A DNA stretch of 64,000 nucleotides from Trematomus loennbergii (taxonomy: Eukaryota > Chordata > Actinopteri > Perciformes > Nototheniidae), in contig JAAOOA010000189.1 in assembly GCA_012861695.1 (NCBI GenBank), positions 458,501-522,500 on the forward strand. Reading direction: 5' to 3'. The notes under the pieces are model-generated. The model saw nothing but the letters and a program-made list of their open reading frames with translations. It searched no databases and was not told the DNA's origin. Numbering within the stretch: the first letter of the stretch is position 1; each line of letters begins with the position of its first letter. The translations under genes were made by a program, and so were the position numbers. This document shows positions 24,004 to 35,271 of the stretch, in pieces.

Positions 24004-24830
24004 CTAGAGTGCAAGCTGCACAGCCCGAAGCTCTAGCACGTTGACATGGCGTGCACCCTCCTGGGCAGACCACTGACCCTGAGCGGTCCTGCCCTGCCGC
24101 ACTGCACCCCACCCTGAGAGACATGCACCTATGGTGACGGTCTCCTGGCGGGATGGGATGGCGCCCATGGGCACGCCCATCAGGAGATAGACCCTCCAGC
24201 GTGACAGAGAGTGGAGACAACGCTGCAACGCTCTGACTTTCCTGTGCCTGTGCCACTTGGCATCCAAGAGAAGGCTGTTCAGCCACATCTGCATGGGCGC
24301 AACGACAGCGGGCCTAAGGGCCCAACGGCTGAGGCAGCCGTCAGTCTGCCCAAGGGCCGGAGGAACTGAATATAAGGCACCTCTTGCCCGGCCCACGAGG
24401 AAGTAGGCATCCCTAAAGTCCACGGTTGCGAACCACTCCCCCTATGCTGCGGTCAGCATATGGAATGGCAGCACCTCCAGGAATCTGTCGATTCCTCTGA
24501 GGTCCAAGAGCAGGTGAAATCCGCCGACTTTCTTGGCCACGAGAAAGTACGCAGAGTAGAACCCCCTGGGCTAAGCAGAGGGTCTACTGGCTTGATTGCC
24601 TCCTTGGGCAGAAGGACGGACAACCTTGGGCTAGAGCTAGGCTCTGCCGGATCGCTGACGACTGTCATTTTGGCCCGGCCGAAGCTAGGGGCCGGAACTG
24701 CGGTTCGTACCCCTGGGTTAAGGTGAAACCACCCAAGGGCCGGAAGTACAGACAGCCCAGTAGCTGAGCTGCTGCTGGGGGGAGGCCAGTAAGGCTCTGA
24801 GGCACGAGGGCCGGCAGCCGGGGGCACAAC
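24004..24830 (-). pseudogene. DIRS-1 reverse transcriptase / RNase H remnants
   Basis: From about 24620 the frames give KEAIKPVDPLLSPGG and FTCSWT-type pieces of the RT N-terminus, and MDFRDAYFLVGRA is a decayed motif A. The RNase H region is clear: TIGACLSGWGAVRQG followed by NVLELRAVQLAL. The central RT with the catalytic YxDD is missing, joined across a deletion near 24380. Not functional. Confidence 0.7.
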
Positions 24831-24891
24831 GGATGAGTGGGCCGCTGGGACCTGCGCAGACCACCACTGTAAGCTGGTGGCTGTGTGCGGG

Positions 24892-25900
24892 CTAGAGGGC
24901 CCCTGGGCCTGCTGGGAGTGGGCACAGGCCTATAAAGACCCGAGAGCTGCTGCCTGGTCTGCCTAGCTTGGGCAGCACGCTCCAGTGCCTACAGGGCAGC
25001 TGCCCCAAACAGCTCCCCTGCTCGACTGGCACACTACGGAGGACATGTCTCCGACAGTGGTGACTAAGCAGGCAAACCTGGCGATGAGTCTGCACCATAA
25101 GGACATGACTCGTCCCAATTCCCTAGCATTAGGGCAAAGGCTTGCAGTGATGCATCACTGAGGCCCAGCAAAGAAGGCTCAGCGGAGCCTGCTGCAGAGA
25201 GGTAGAGACAGCCAGTATCAGATGGGAGAGGGAGTTCCCGTGCCGCTCTGTGTCGTAGGCCTTACAGAGCAGCTGTTTGTGACCCTGCACTGAGGCCAAG
25301 GGCACCTGGCATCCGGGGCCAGAATCGGGGAGGCGATGGCAGGCTCAATGGATGGCAAGCGACCCAGCCCCACCCTCACCGGATCCTGCATGATAGCAGC
25401 AGAGTGGGAGAGGGCCCTGGTGTCTCTAGCATGCATGGAGCTCCCTCAGGTACTCCTCTAAAGGAGAACAGTGGGAGTGAAAGGGGCAGGGTTATGCCTG
25501 AAGAAGGCGCTAGCCTGGGTCGGCCTGCGGAACCTGAAGCTGCAAGCGTACCAGGGCCGCACGAATAATGGCCGCCATGGAGCCGTCCGCCGTGCCCTGC
25601 AAAGAGCTCTGAGCAGAGGAGTGGGAGCCTCTTCGGCCCCGCCCCCCCCTTTCAAGAAGAGGTTCAGCCGGAGCCGCTAGCGACATGGCATCCTCAAGCA
25701 GAGGTGTGGCAACCGAAGGCGGGCCAGGCGGCAAGCTAGTAGCCCCCACACCGGCCCCTGGCTGAAGGGCCAACAGGAGCGGCTTTGTCTGCTCCATGAT
25801 GGCAGCTAACCGATCCACCTTAGGGGACAGCCCACATGAATGAGCCATTCTGTGGGTAGCCAGATGCAGCGTAGCCGGGAGCGGGTGCGGGAACACAGCC
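24892..25900 (-). pseudogene. DIRS-1 gag-like region
   Basis: Proline- and alanine-rich frames including MEQTKPLLLALQPGAG and SLAAPAEPLLERGG lie upstream of RT, as DIRS ORF1 does. Several frame breaks. The assignment rests on position and composition. Confidence 0.5.
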
Positions 25901-26890
25901 TGACCAGCAACCTGTTTAACGAAAGAGTAGAGCGGTGCTGCTACTCGCCGAACAGAAAGAGGGATGTAATTACACCCACGTTACCGGCAGAGGGAGCGGG
26001 AGCGAGAGCACTGCCTTCACCTAGCTGGATTAATAAACAAGGCAGTCTAGCGTCTACCAGGAGGGGGGCGAGAACACTGCCTTCACTGGTTAAGTTCGAG
26101 ACGAATGCCAGATGCAGCGTAACCGGGAGCGGGTGCGGGAACACAGCCTTCGCCAGCTACCTGCTGAACAGAAAGAGTAGAGCAATGCTCCTACTCGCCG
26201 AACACAGAGAGGGATGTAACTACACCCACGTTACCAGCAGAGGGAGCGGGAGCGAGAGCACTGCCTTCACCTAGCTGAGTAAATGAAAGTGCAAGGCTAC
26301 TAGCAGAGGGAGCGGGGAGCGAGAGCACTGCCTTCACCTAGCTGAGTAAACGAAGCACGGAGCTACCAGCAGAGGGAGCGGGAGCGAGAGCACTGCCTTC
26401 ACCTAGCTGGATTAAATAAAGAAGTTCAACAGGACAGCTTAGCCGGGCGGCTCATGCTAGAATCAAGTACACGTCTACCAGGAGCGGGGGCGAGAACACT
26501 GCCTTCACTGGTTGAGTCAGAGACAAATGCCAGATGCAGCGTAACCGGGAGCGGGTGCGGGAACACAGCCTTCACCGGCTACCTGCTGAACGGAAAGAGT
26601 AGAGCAATGCTCCTACTCGCCGAACACAGAGAGGGATGTGAATGACCTACACCCACGTTACTAGCAGAGGGAGCGGGAGCGAGAGCACTGCCTACACCTA
26701 GCTAGATTAAACGAAGAAGCTTAACGGGGCAGCTTAGCCAGGCAGCTGCTGCTAAGAATCAAGCCGCATGCAGAACACGCCAGATGTTAGCCAAGCGGCC
26801 GCTGCTAATAATCAGAGCGATACGTTACAGGGCAACGTTACCGGGAGCGAGAGCACTGCCTTCACCAGCTGAGTTAAATAATGAAGCTAA
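25850..26890. repeat. DIRS-1 internal tandem repeats (GC-rich)
   Basis: Repeated phrases 'gagggagcgggagcgagagc', 'actgccttcacctagctg' and 'gcagcgtaaccgggagcggg' recur at least six times in variable order between about 25860 and 26870. They form a higher-order array in the leader upstream of gag. No durable open frame. Confidence 0.85.
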
Positions 26891-27010
26891 ACAGTCCATG
26901 CAAGGCGTTAGTCAAGCGGCTGCTGCTAACAATCAAGCGAAATCAAGTCAAAAAACACAAATGTTTAAGACCAGATAACTAGCTTCCAAAGAAGAGAACA
27001 GCACATAGCT

Positions 27011-27264
27011 GTAGTTACAGTAGTAACCATGGCCAGTGCCTACACGGCCTAGAACCGTAGTTACAGTTGTAACTATGGACAGTATTTACACGGCTTAGAA
27101 CCGTAGTTACAGTAGTAACTATGGCCAGTACTTACGCGGCTTAGAACCGTAGTTACAGTAGTAACTATGGCCAGTATTTACACGGCGTAGAACCGTATTT
27201 ACAGTAGTAACTATGGCCAATACTTAAACGGCTTAGAACCGTAGTTACAGTAGTAACTATGGCA
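27011..27264. repeat. 46-bp-period dyad array in DIRS-1 leader
   Basis: Six copies begin at 27011, 27057, 27103, 27149, 27195 and 27241, exactly 46 apart. Each holds GTAGTTACAGTAGTAAC or a close variant, a dyad of the form TAGTTAC-N4-GTAACTA. A perfect 9-bp-arm version, CATGGTTAC-AGCA-GTAACCATG, stands at 27565-27586, and another near 27609. Confidence 0.9.
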
Positions 27265-28238
27265 AAAGTAACCGTGGCCGGTGAATGGGCACACATGCGG
27301 AGCACACAGCACACACAGTGAAGATTGTTCTCCGCATCTACCCATCCTAGTGCTAGGAGACTAGCACTACAAGTAAATAAAAATAGTAAATACAACAATA
27401 TAGCGCTACTGCAGTCGCTGAGATAAATAATGAAGCTTAACAGTACATGCAAGGTGTTAGCCAAGCCGCTGCTGCTAACAATCCAGCAAGACCAAGTCAA
27501 AACCCAATGTTAAGACCAGATAATTAGCTTCTAAGGAATAGAACAGCCCGCAAGAACCATAGGCCATGGTTACAGCAGTAACCATGCCGTAGTTGCCTGG
27601 CCTAGGACCGTAGTTACAGTAGTAACTCTGGCCAGAACTTACCTTACTCTCTGCACCTAACAAAAAACAGGCAAAATATGGCACTGTGGGCTTTCCATAC
27701 TAATTAAATGATAGACGCAGCTAAAGCTGGAAACTCAAATGCTAAAGATAGCTCGGGCACAACGCCACAAGCAGAACTTTCAAAAGAGCATCATCAGGGC
27801 AACTTTATGGGAGAGGAAGCGAGAACACTGTCGTCACCAGAAAGTAGCCAGACAATAACAAGACAGCAATCAGGACAACTTAGCTGGGAGAGGGTGCGGG
27901 AACACAGCCATCACCACAAGTTGACACGAACCTGTCCGTCGAGGCTCTGCACAGCGCACAGCCGGCCACAGCTCCTGGAGGACGCGTTAACAACCCGTAG
28001 CTCCGACTATCAGTCGCGAAGCTGCACACGGCCAGCTGTATGCAGAGAAATCCCTCAGATCAAACGTTCAAACCTGAACGCTGTAGGCTGCAAGAATGCA
28101 GCCACGGTACTCTCGCGCAGCGAGAAGATGAAAGGAACAGATCCTCTGACGACACCGGCTGCTATAGCCGGTGTCACGTGGGTCACAGGTGACTTTGTTG
28201 TTATTGGTACTCGAGCTGCGCATGCGCGCGATGGATAT

Positions 28239-28288
28239 ATCCAGTGCTAAAGCACCGCCTCTGGCGGTCAGTAGGGACGAAATAGAAC
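28239..28288. repeat. DIRS-1 inverted terminal repeat, right
   Basis: Inverted partner of 23237-23286. The same sequence stands at 58789-58838 in unit B with one further change. Confidence 0.9.
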
Positions 28289-28294
28289 TCTGAA

Positions 28295-28440
28295 ATGTTT
28301 TGTAGAGCCGCCATTGTATTTGCTCGCATTAGCATTATTAGCATTAGCATTCGCCCAGCGCACAAACGCAGAGAGACTAACTTATGGCAACACAAAATAA
28401 AGCATGGGAGCGGTGGAGATGAGGAGGTGTCGGCGTTCTG
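28295..28440. mobile_element. Harbinger-like internal fragment
   Basis: 'gcattagcattattagcatt' to 'gcatgggagcggtggagatg' matches part of the complete element at 41023-41868 (about 41252-41370). Only this interior piece is present. Confidence 0.6.
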
Positions 28441-28454
28441 GTTTTGTAGTTGTA

Positions 28455-28585
28455 GTCATTTGTTTTGGGCATGTCATTTTCGAGCCTGAAACATGAAAAA
28501 CAGGCTTGGTGCTTCTTAACAGGTTAAGCCCTGAGCCTGTTTTTCATGTCTCAGGCTCGAAAATGACATTCCCAGAACAAATGAC
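28455..28585. repeat. Foldback at junction of two piggyBac-like ends
   Basis: The left arm 'atgtcattttcgagcctgaa' through 'catgaaaaacaggctt' is inverted on the right as 'aagccctgagcctgtttttc' through 'ctcgaaaatgacattccc', with 'aacaggTTAA' at the centre. Confidence 0.85.
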
Positions 28586-29672
28586 CATATCTTCCCTTAT
28601 AAAAGGGTTAAATTAATAATCTTTTTTCTCAAAGTAATGATAAACCTGTGAGTTGGATGTAGAAAAGTCAGAATCAATATAGATGTTTTTATTTTAAAGA
28701 AAATTCAGATTTTACATAGTAAAAAAACTGTAAATTATAGTGTCCGTCCAAAAATTCTTTTTTTACTTATAGTGAAAACTACCCTTGGATGATGGGTTAG
28801 TAGACTAAAAGCTTCAGGAATCCAAAGTAAAACATATAATAAGTACCCTGTATCAAGATTGATGCAAAACAAGTGACATTTGACATTTTTGGAGAGGTTT
28901 AGCAAAAATAAACCACTTCTGGGGTCATTTGGGTGGATTTTCCATATCTCTGGCCCCCCTTGCTCGATTTTGATGGTTGACACCTCTTTCTGACCGTTAG
29001 AGCCAATAGAATCGAAGGGGGAGTCCCCCACACACACACGTTGTGAAGAGAAAAGGTGGGGGCTTCGCGCATGTAATTTTCAATCAGAGTGAACCTATCT
29101 CTAGCTTTGACATCTGGAAACGGAAAAGCAGTTTTAATGCTTATGGATTATCAGAAATCATTTCAAAGGGACACAGACACATTAGATTAACCTATGGATT
29201 AACTTCAGCAGCGTTTTTATCGTTTTAATGCCATTGAAGACCACTTTGGAGAGACTACAGAGCCAAGGTAAAAATGTTAGCATTTTTAGCTACCTAGCGT
29301 CACCTGTTTCGATGTCCGTTTTTGCTTATAACGTCGCAAATACGTATAATTCAGTGGTAATGTCGGTGTCAATAGATTCTGTGTCACCTCACGATGTGAA
29401 TCGATGTGTTGGATGTGGTGAAAAGATAAATAATAAGGTTTTGTGAGTGATTTTCGGTGCAGTAAGGTGTTAGCATTTTTCGCTCGTTGCTAATTCAGAG
29501 GCTCAGTGTTAGCATTGTGGGTTTTCTTTTGAAAAAAAAAAGATCAGTTAGATGAGTTTCTTCCCGTTACATGGATATAAAACATTCATAGTTTTATTAA
29601 ATGAACATGCCCTCAGACACTGTTTCCTGCAAGATGTTGCGGCAGTGCCCCGGTTCTCTCGGGCTTAACAGG
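28528..29672. mobile_element. piggyBac-like non-autonomous element
   Basis: TTAA at 28524-28527 and 29673-29676; the right end is 'gggcttaacagg'. The left end has lost its first bases. The interior matches the minus-strand segments of 5868-7580 and the inverse of 30196-31373. No transposase is present. The unit B copy is at about 59070-60174. Confidence 0.65.
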
Positions 29673-29676
29673 TTAA

Positions 29677-30191
29677 TTATTAGATCGGTCACAACATTTG
29701 CAGAAACATGCAGGAACCAGCAGATGGCAGCAGAACCAAACAGTTGTTGGGGGGGGGGGGGTTCTGTGAACTGCTTTTACTGCACACACCTCCAGTGCCG
29801 ATTCTAGAGTCGGTGGGGGCCCTAGGCAAACATTCACTGGGGGCCCCTCGAACCAGCTTTTCATCACCACGCACAGCCGACAGCATGCTTAAAGGGGACC
29901 TATCATGCAAAATGCTAATGTTAGCATGCTTAAAGGTTAAACTAACATGTTCCAAATGGCTAACAATAGCATTTAATTTAAGTAAAGGTGAAAAAGCAGG
30001 GACTCACATGGCTGTAGACTGTTGTTTATTGAATAATTACATCATCATTACATTTTCATTATAGTAACAAAGGGTGAATGATTCACAACAAAATATTAAA
30101 ACACAATAACAACAGTAAGTGGTGTAACATCACAATGCCTAACATGCAGTACACCTCAAATCCTGTCAAATCTACTTTTTATGAGGATATG
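29677..30191. other. Unclassified sequence with transposon scraps
   Basis: Holds 'gtgccgattctagagtcggt' (a hAT-like end), a G-run at 29749-29761 and a 20-base scrap of the 7727-type MITE (29890). Shared with unit B 60178-60679. No gene. Confidence 0.5.
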
Positions 30192-30195
30192 TTAA

Positions 30196-31373
30196 CCTCT
30201 TAAGCACGGCGGTCCCCCCATTGGACCCCTCCGACCGTTTTTTTTCGAGATAATGTCTCAGGGCTTCTTAACATTTATGAAACTATTAATGTGTAGCACC
30301 AGATTAACGGGAAGAATCTCAGCTAACTGAAGATATGAACCATTTTTACCAAAACAAACACAAGTCTCATAAGAAGCGTCTAAATGACCCCTGAGCGAAA
30401 CAATTCTAACGCACTGCGGCACACAATTCAAGATAAAAAATACCCTTATTACTTATCGTAGCTGCACATACAATATAGCCGATTAAAGCTGAGACTCCAC
30501 TGATTATTTAGGTATAGTATCATCACTGAGCGATCCGAACTTGCGACAGGGGAAGCAAACACAGACATCACAACACGTACCTTTACGGAGCTTTTACGGC
30601 AGATCGTCTCACCGTAGCTGTCAATTAGGTCAAAAGACGTGTTCAATGGCATTAAAACGAAGAAAAAAAATGCTACAACTGTTGATCCATAGGTTGATAA
30701 TGTACCTGTGCCTTTTAAAAAATTATTTATAATCCATAATTCCATTTTTTATGTAAAAATCGGAGCGGAAAAGTTAGCTGCTAATGGTAGCCACCAGAGT
30801 GTATGCAAATTCCGGTTTTGGTAACGCGCCACTCTCACTCCTCATTTGTTAACGTTTTGGTGTGTATATAACTTCCCCTCGATTCCATTGGCTCTAGCGG
30901 TTATAAAGAGATTTCATTCATCAAAATCGAGCAAGGGGGGCCAGAGATAGGTCAAATCCACCCAAATGACCCCAGAAGTGGGGTTTTTTGGCTAAATCTC
31001 TCTAAAAAGGTCAGATTTCACTTGTTTTGCATCAATCTTGATACAGGGTACTTATTATATGTTGTACTTTGGATTCCTAAAGCTTTTAGTCTACTAACCC
31101 ATCATCCAAGGGTAGTTTTCACTATAAGTAAAAAAGAATTTTTGGACGGACACTATAATTTACAGTTTTTTACTATGTAAAATCTGAATTTTCTTTAAAA
31201 TAAAAAACATCTATATTGATTCTGACTTTTCTACATCCAACTCACAGGTTTATCATTACTTTGAGAATAAAGATTATTAATTTAACCCTTTTAGAAGGGA
31301 AGATATGGTCATTTGTTCTGGGAATGTCATTTTCGAGCCTGAGACCTGCAAAACAGGCTCAGGGCTTAAGAGG
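30196..31373. mobile_element. piggyBac-like non-autonomous element with empty site in unit B
   Basis: TTAA duplications at 30192-30195 and 31374-31377 flank inverted ends CCTCTTAAGC and GCTTAAGAGG. Unit B reads 'gatatgttaaaaatac' with a single TTAA at 60680-60683. A TTAA duplication is the defining target feature of piggyBac. No transposase is present. The element has an open frame on the plus strand near 30920-31180 that recurs in other copies. Confidence 0.8.
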
Positions 31374-31377
31374 TTAA

Positions 31378-31628
31378 AAAAAAAACATTTTAATATTGAC
31401 TTTAAATATGCATGAAGAGGCAGCACATAATATGTGTTCTAACTTTAAATATATTACATTTAACAGAATAGTAATATTTTAACATTTGAGGGAAATTCAA
31501 GCCAAATCTGAGTTAAATCAAGCATATACAATATTGTTGTTGTGCTTTATGTTGATCTCTATCTATGCATATATCCCTTTAAATAATTATGATAGGAAAC
31601 ACAATCTAACATGGTCAACATATTCCTT
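31378..31628. other. Downstream flank of receptor 2
   Basis: AT-rich, shared with 60684-60930. It lies 3-prime of the receptor, which is read on the minus strand; no clear polyadenylation call is made. Confidence 0.5.
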
Positions 31629-32573
31629 TTATATTTCAGCAGCAGGACCCTTCTTCAGAAATCTTAACACGACTCCTTTGATTTGAGGCAGACCCAGGCC
31701 ATAAACGATAGGGTTATTGAGGGGGGGAATGATCAGATACGCTAAAGACAAAATAACTGCGATGCTTGGATTCAGTTTATCAGCCTCTAATCGAGTCAAA
31801 GACAGCTCGCAGAAGAGAGAGATGGAGTAGGTCATAAAGGACACGATGTGAGGCAGGCAGGTTTGTAACGCCTTTCCTCTGAATTCAGACGAGCTCCTCC
31901 TGCAGACCAGCAGAATCCGTAGATATGTGTACAGGACGAAGAATAGGGGGATGAAGATGGTCGTCACCAGGACAAACTGACCAGTTATGTTGTTTGGAGT
32001 GGTGTCCACACAGGAGAGCTGCACCACAGGCCAGTTAGAGCAGAAAATCCTGTTCAGTTTATTTCCACACAGCGGTAATTTAACAGTAAGATAGAGGCAG
32101 AAGCCAATAATACACACTGGGTAGAAAACAGCAACGAGCACAAGAACCTGCACCCATTTGAAGGTCATTTTACTGTGATAGTGTAAGGGAAGACAGATAG
32201 CAATGAATCTATCGTAGGCCATGATGGTGAGGATGGTCAGCTCACAGGAAACACAGGTGTAAATGACATACATCTGAATAAAGCATAATGGACGTGAGAC
32301 CAAATGAGAGTCAGAGAGGATGTCCTGCAGGAACCTGGGGAAGAATCCAGCTGAGCCAAACAGAGAGTTTACACACAGACAGCTGATGAAAATATACATG
32401 GGCTGATGCAGAGACTTCTCCAGGAACACTGCCAGAATAATGGCCATGTTAGCAGAGACTATAGTCACATAGATGAACAGACACAAGATGAAGAACAGGT
32501 ATCTGAGGGGCCCAAAGTCTGCAAACAGAGTGAACTGAAAGTAGGGAGGGTTCAGGCTGCTGTTGCTCGTCAT
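31629..32573 (-). CDS. Odorant receptor 2, intact
   Basis: A single-exon 314-codon gene for a seven-transmembrane odorant receptor. Features in order: N-glycosylation site NSS at 4-6; TM1 with Asn42; HQPMYIFIS at 56-64; conserved Cys97; MAYDRFIAIC at 118-127, the receptor-family signature after TM3; extracellular loop 2 with Cys169, Cys178 and Cys188; KALQTCLPHI at 234-243 before TM6; PPLNNPIVY at 283-291 in TM7; a short Lys-rich tail. Length and all signature residues are normal, so it is probably functional. The long second extracellular loop with three Cys and the KALxTCxPH motif fit fish receptors of the class I-like type (perhaps the delta group), but that subgrouping is inference. Start: the first Met in frame, preceded by a CAG acceptor-like site. 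Confidence 0.95.
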   Translation of the reverse strand: MTSNSSLNPPYFQFTLFADFGPLRYLFFILCLFIYVTIVSANMAIILAVFLEKSLHQPMYIFISCLCVNSLFGSAGFFPRFLQDILSDSHLVSRPLCFIQMYVIYTCVSCELTILTIMAYDRFIAICLPLHYHSKMTFKWVQVLVLVAVFYPVCIIGFCLYLTVKLPLCGNKLNRIFCSNWPVVQLSCVDTTPNNITGQFVLVTTIFIPLFFVLYTYLRILLVCRRSSSEFRGKALQTCLPHIVSFMTYSISLFCELSLTRLEADKLNPSIAVILSLAYLIIPPLNNPIVYGLGLPQIKGVVLRFLKKGPAAEI

Positions 32574-32718
32574 GTCTGCTCCAAAGAGAGGAACAATACA
32601 GGAACTGTTAATGAGATGTTGTTAGCTACATTTCAGATATTAATACAAAATCAGCCTGCATGCAATCTCCAACAGTTGTATGTGACCATGTTAAATATAA
32701 CATCTGGGAAAATCTCAC

Positions 32719-32761
32719 CTCCACACACAGTAGTTCACAGACTTATTCAGGCTCTCTATAT
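32719..32761 (-). other. Candidate 5-prime exon (proximal) of receptor 2
   Basis: Same 43-base interval and splice signals as 354-396. The implied intron to the CAG just before the ATG is about 143 bases. Confidence 0.4.
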
Positions 32762-33425
32762 CTGCGAAGAAAGGGGGAATATAAATGCACAATAAGGAAA
32801 TGTTCAAAGGAAAATGTCGTAATTCAACACCTACAGTAATACAAAAACACAATAAGCGTGCGTGCATGTGAATTGCAACCTTCCTAACACTTGTACTTGA
32901 CAATATTGAATTTAACTTCAGGTAGCTGGAGAAGAGAAGCACACACATTAGGGGCAGGAAAAAAGTCTTATAAACTACATGAACCACCAAGATGGTAATT
33001 CGCATTGATTTAAACATTATTTCACACTCTTACACATTGCCTCCTTCATGTTTGCAAGTTGGCCTAAACAGAGAACACATTCATAGACAGAACAAGAGTT
33101 ATAGAAAGGAGATGCAAGACTTAAGGAAAGGTCACAAGCAGACAATAATCAATATAATCTAATTTGAAGTAAGTCAAATATAAGTGATAATATATTCTTT
33201 CCTTATGTTAAATACATATATGTGCACAAATACTTGCATGCAGAAGCAGTATACACATGTATGCAGTATGATTATCTACCTGTGTCAAGGTACTAACAAT
33301 AAATCAACATATGTTACTCAATATTAATATATTAATATGAATACAAAATCAGCCTGCATGCATGCATGTGAATTGTAAAATCTCCTAGGGTTGTACGTGA
33401 CAATATTGTGCTGGGAATATCTCAC

Positions 33426-33508
33426 CTCCACATACACTACATGCAGCAAAGATCTGGCATGTCTCAGTTATTCAAACAGGAGTTCACAGACTTACTCACT
33501 TTCTATAT
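33426..33508 (-). other. Candidate 5-prime exon (distal) of receptor 2
   Basis: Same as 1056-1138: TTTTTATCCAG acceptor and GTGAGATA donor on the minus strand. Confidence 0.35.
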
Positions 33509-34344
33509 CTGGATAAAAAGGAGGGAATATAAATGCAACTTGTCCTAATTCAACACATACAATACTAAAAACCACAATAACCTGCATGCATGTGAATGGC
33601 AAACGCTCACAGTTGGACCTGACAATAGTACATATAAATTCCAAGTAACTGAAGAAGTGATGTACACAAACTAAGACCTTCTCATAAACTACATGCACCA
33701 CAATCCTGGCATTTCTCAGTTATTTAAACAGTATTTCACTCACATTTAAAATGTTTGTGTTTGCACCTAAAGCAAAAAGAGAGATGCATTCCAAGATCAA
33801 CCGGTAAAGGAAAGGAGAGGAAGAAAAAAAGGCTGAACTTGCCCTAGCCAGCATATAGTATCATCACATTGAAGGGTAATGTAAGTGAGAATAATCCATA
33901 GCATATACACTATGTTAATCAATGCTTGCAAAAGCTTGCATAAGAATAACATATTCAATGAATTCAACACTCTCAGCACATCAGCACATATAAATACACT
34001 CATACAGAATAATTATTGACTTACTGATTCCTTGCGTGAAAGTGTGCTGTAGGAACATTCACATATCTTATACTTGTGTTCAGATCAGCACGATAACCTT
34101 GAAAGCATTCAATAGTCAGTAGTGTGTTTTACAATAGTTAGACAACTGAAGCAACCATCAACAATTAAGTTTTAAGATTCAACGTGGGTACTAACAATAA
34201 AACAATGTATGTAACTCAGCATGTTAGTGAGAGCTTTGACATGATGAGAGGAAGCCGCCCCCCCTGTAATGATCCACTCTGAAGAAGCTGGACACTTTAG
34301 GTCTGTCTGCTGCTAGGATGCAAACGTTGCATCATGTTACTGAG

Positions 34345-34531
<187 letters not shown>

Positions 34532-34865
34532 TTTGTCACAAACACAACACACACTCACCTGAGCTGCTGAGTAGCTCAGGTGATTATCTCAGTAATTGGT
34601 CCGAGGCGCTCAACAAAAAAGGTTTCTCCTTAGTCCTCTGAGGAGAGAAACTTTGGCCTGTGAGCAAACACATTAACAACAACTTTATAAGATCATTTAA
34701 TATAAGAAATGGTTATATAATATACAGAGTAATACAAAATAATATGATGTAACACGTTATAATAATTCACATAAATAATAATAAAGTGGGACTTAATTAT
34801 GTTTTCTGTAATCCACTCAAACATCCAAAATCCATATTAAGGATTACGTTTTACTGTCTTTGTCT

Positions 34866-34866
<1 letters not shown>

Positions 34867-34944
<78 letters not shown>
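34867..34944. repeat. (CA)n microsatellite
   Basis: Pure CA, counterpart of 3256-3435 and without the hAT insertion. Confidence 0.99.
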
Positions 34945-34946
<2 letters not shown>

Positions 34947-35271
34947 CTCAAAAGTTAGCATTACATAACTCTTCATGAACATATTTAAACATGACATGTC
35001 AGAAAACTTGTAATGTAAAAGATAACTGTGTTAATGTCCGTAATGAAGGGGGGGGGGGGTGTCATGGTGATATCTGTTAGTTTATTGTTTACCCTATTCT
35101 CAAATCAAATCAAATCAGGTTTTATTTATATAGCACATTTAAAAGCGATTTTTGGTCGAGCCAAAGTGCTGTACATGTAATAAAAACACATTACTACAAT
35201 CACAATAAACGACAATAAATTACAACAGATATATATAAAAAACAAAATTAAAATAAAAACACAAGGAAAAG

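Larger units (their letters stand above)
23216..28288 (-). mobile_element. DIRS-type tyrosine-recombinase retrotransposon (DIRS-1)
   Basis: Inverted terminal repeats of 50 bases (23237-23286 and 28239-28288) differ at one position. On the minus strand the order is gag-like, RT, RNase H, tyrosine recombinase, as in DIRS elements. DIRS elements integrate through a circular DNA intermediate and usually leave no target duplication. All genes here are broken. Unit B has a DIRS at the same place that shares only the 5-prime terminal repeat (58789-58838). Confidence 0.85.

Noticed and set aside
23285..25680. Plus-strand frames of up to 118 codons over DIRS-1
   Set aside because: GC-rich antisense shadows of decayed DIRS genes on the minus strand.
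27011..27264. Regular 46-bp repeats resembling a CRISPR array
   Set aside because: There are no unique spacers; whole units repeat inside a DIRS element of an animal genome.
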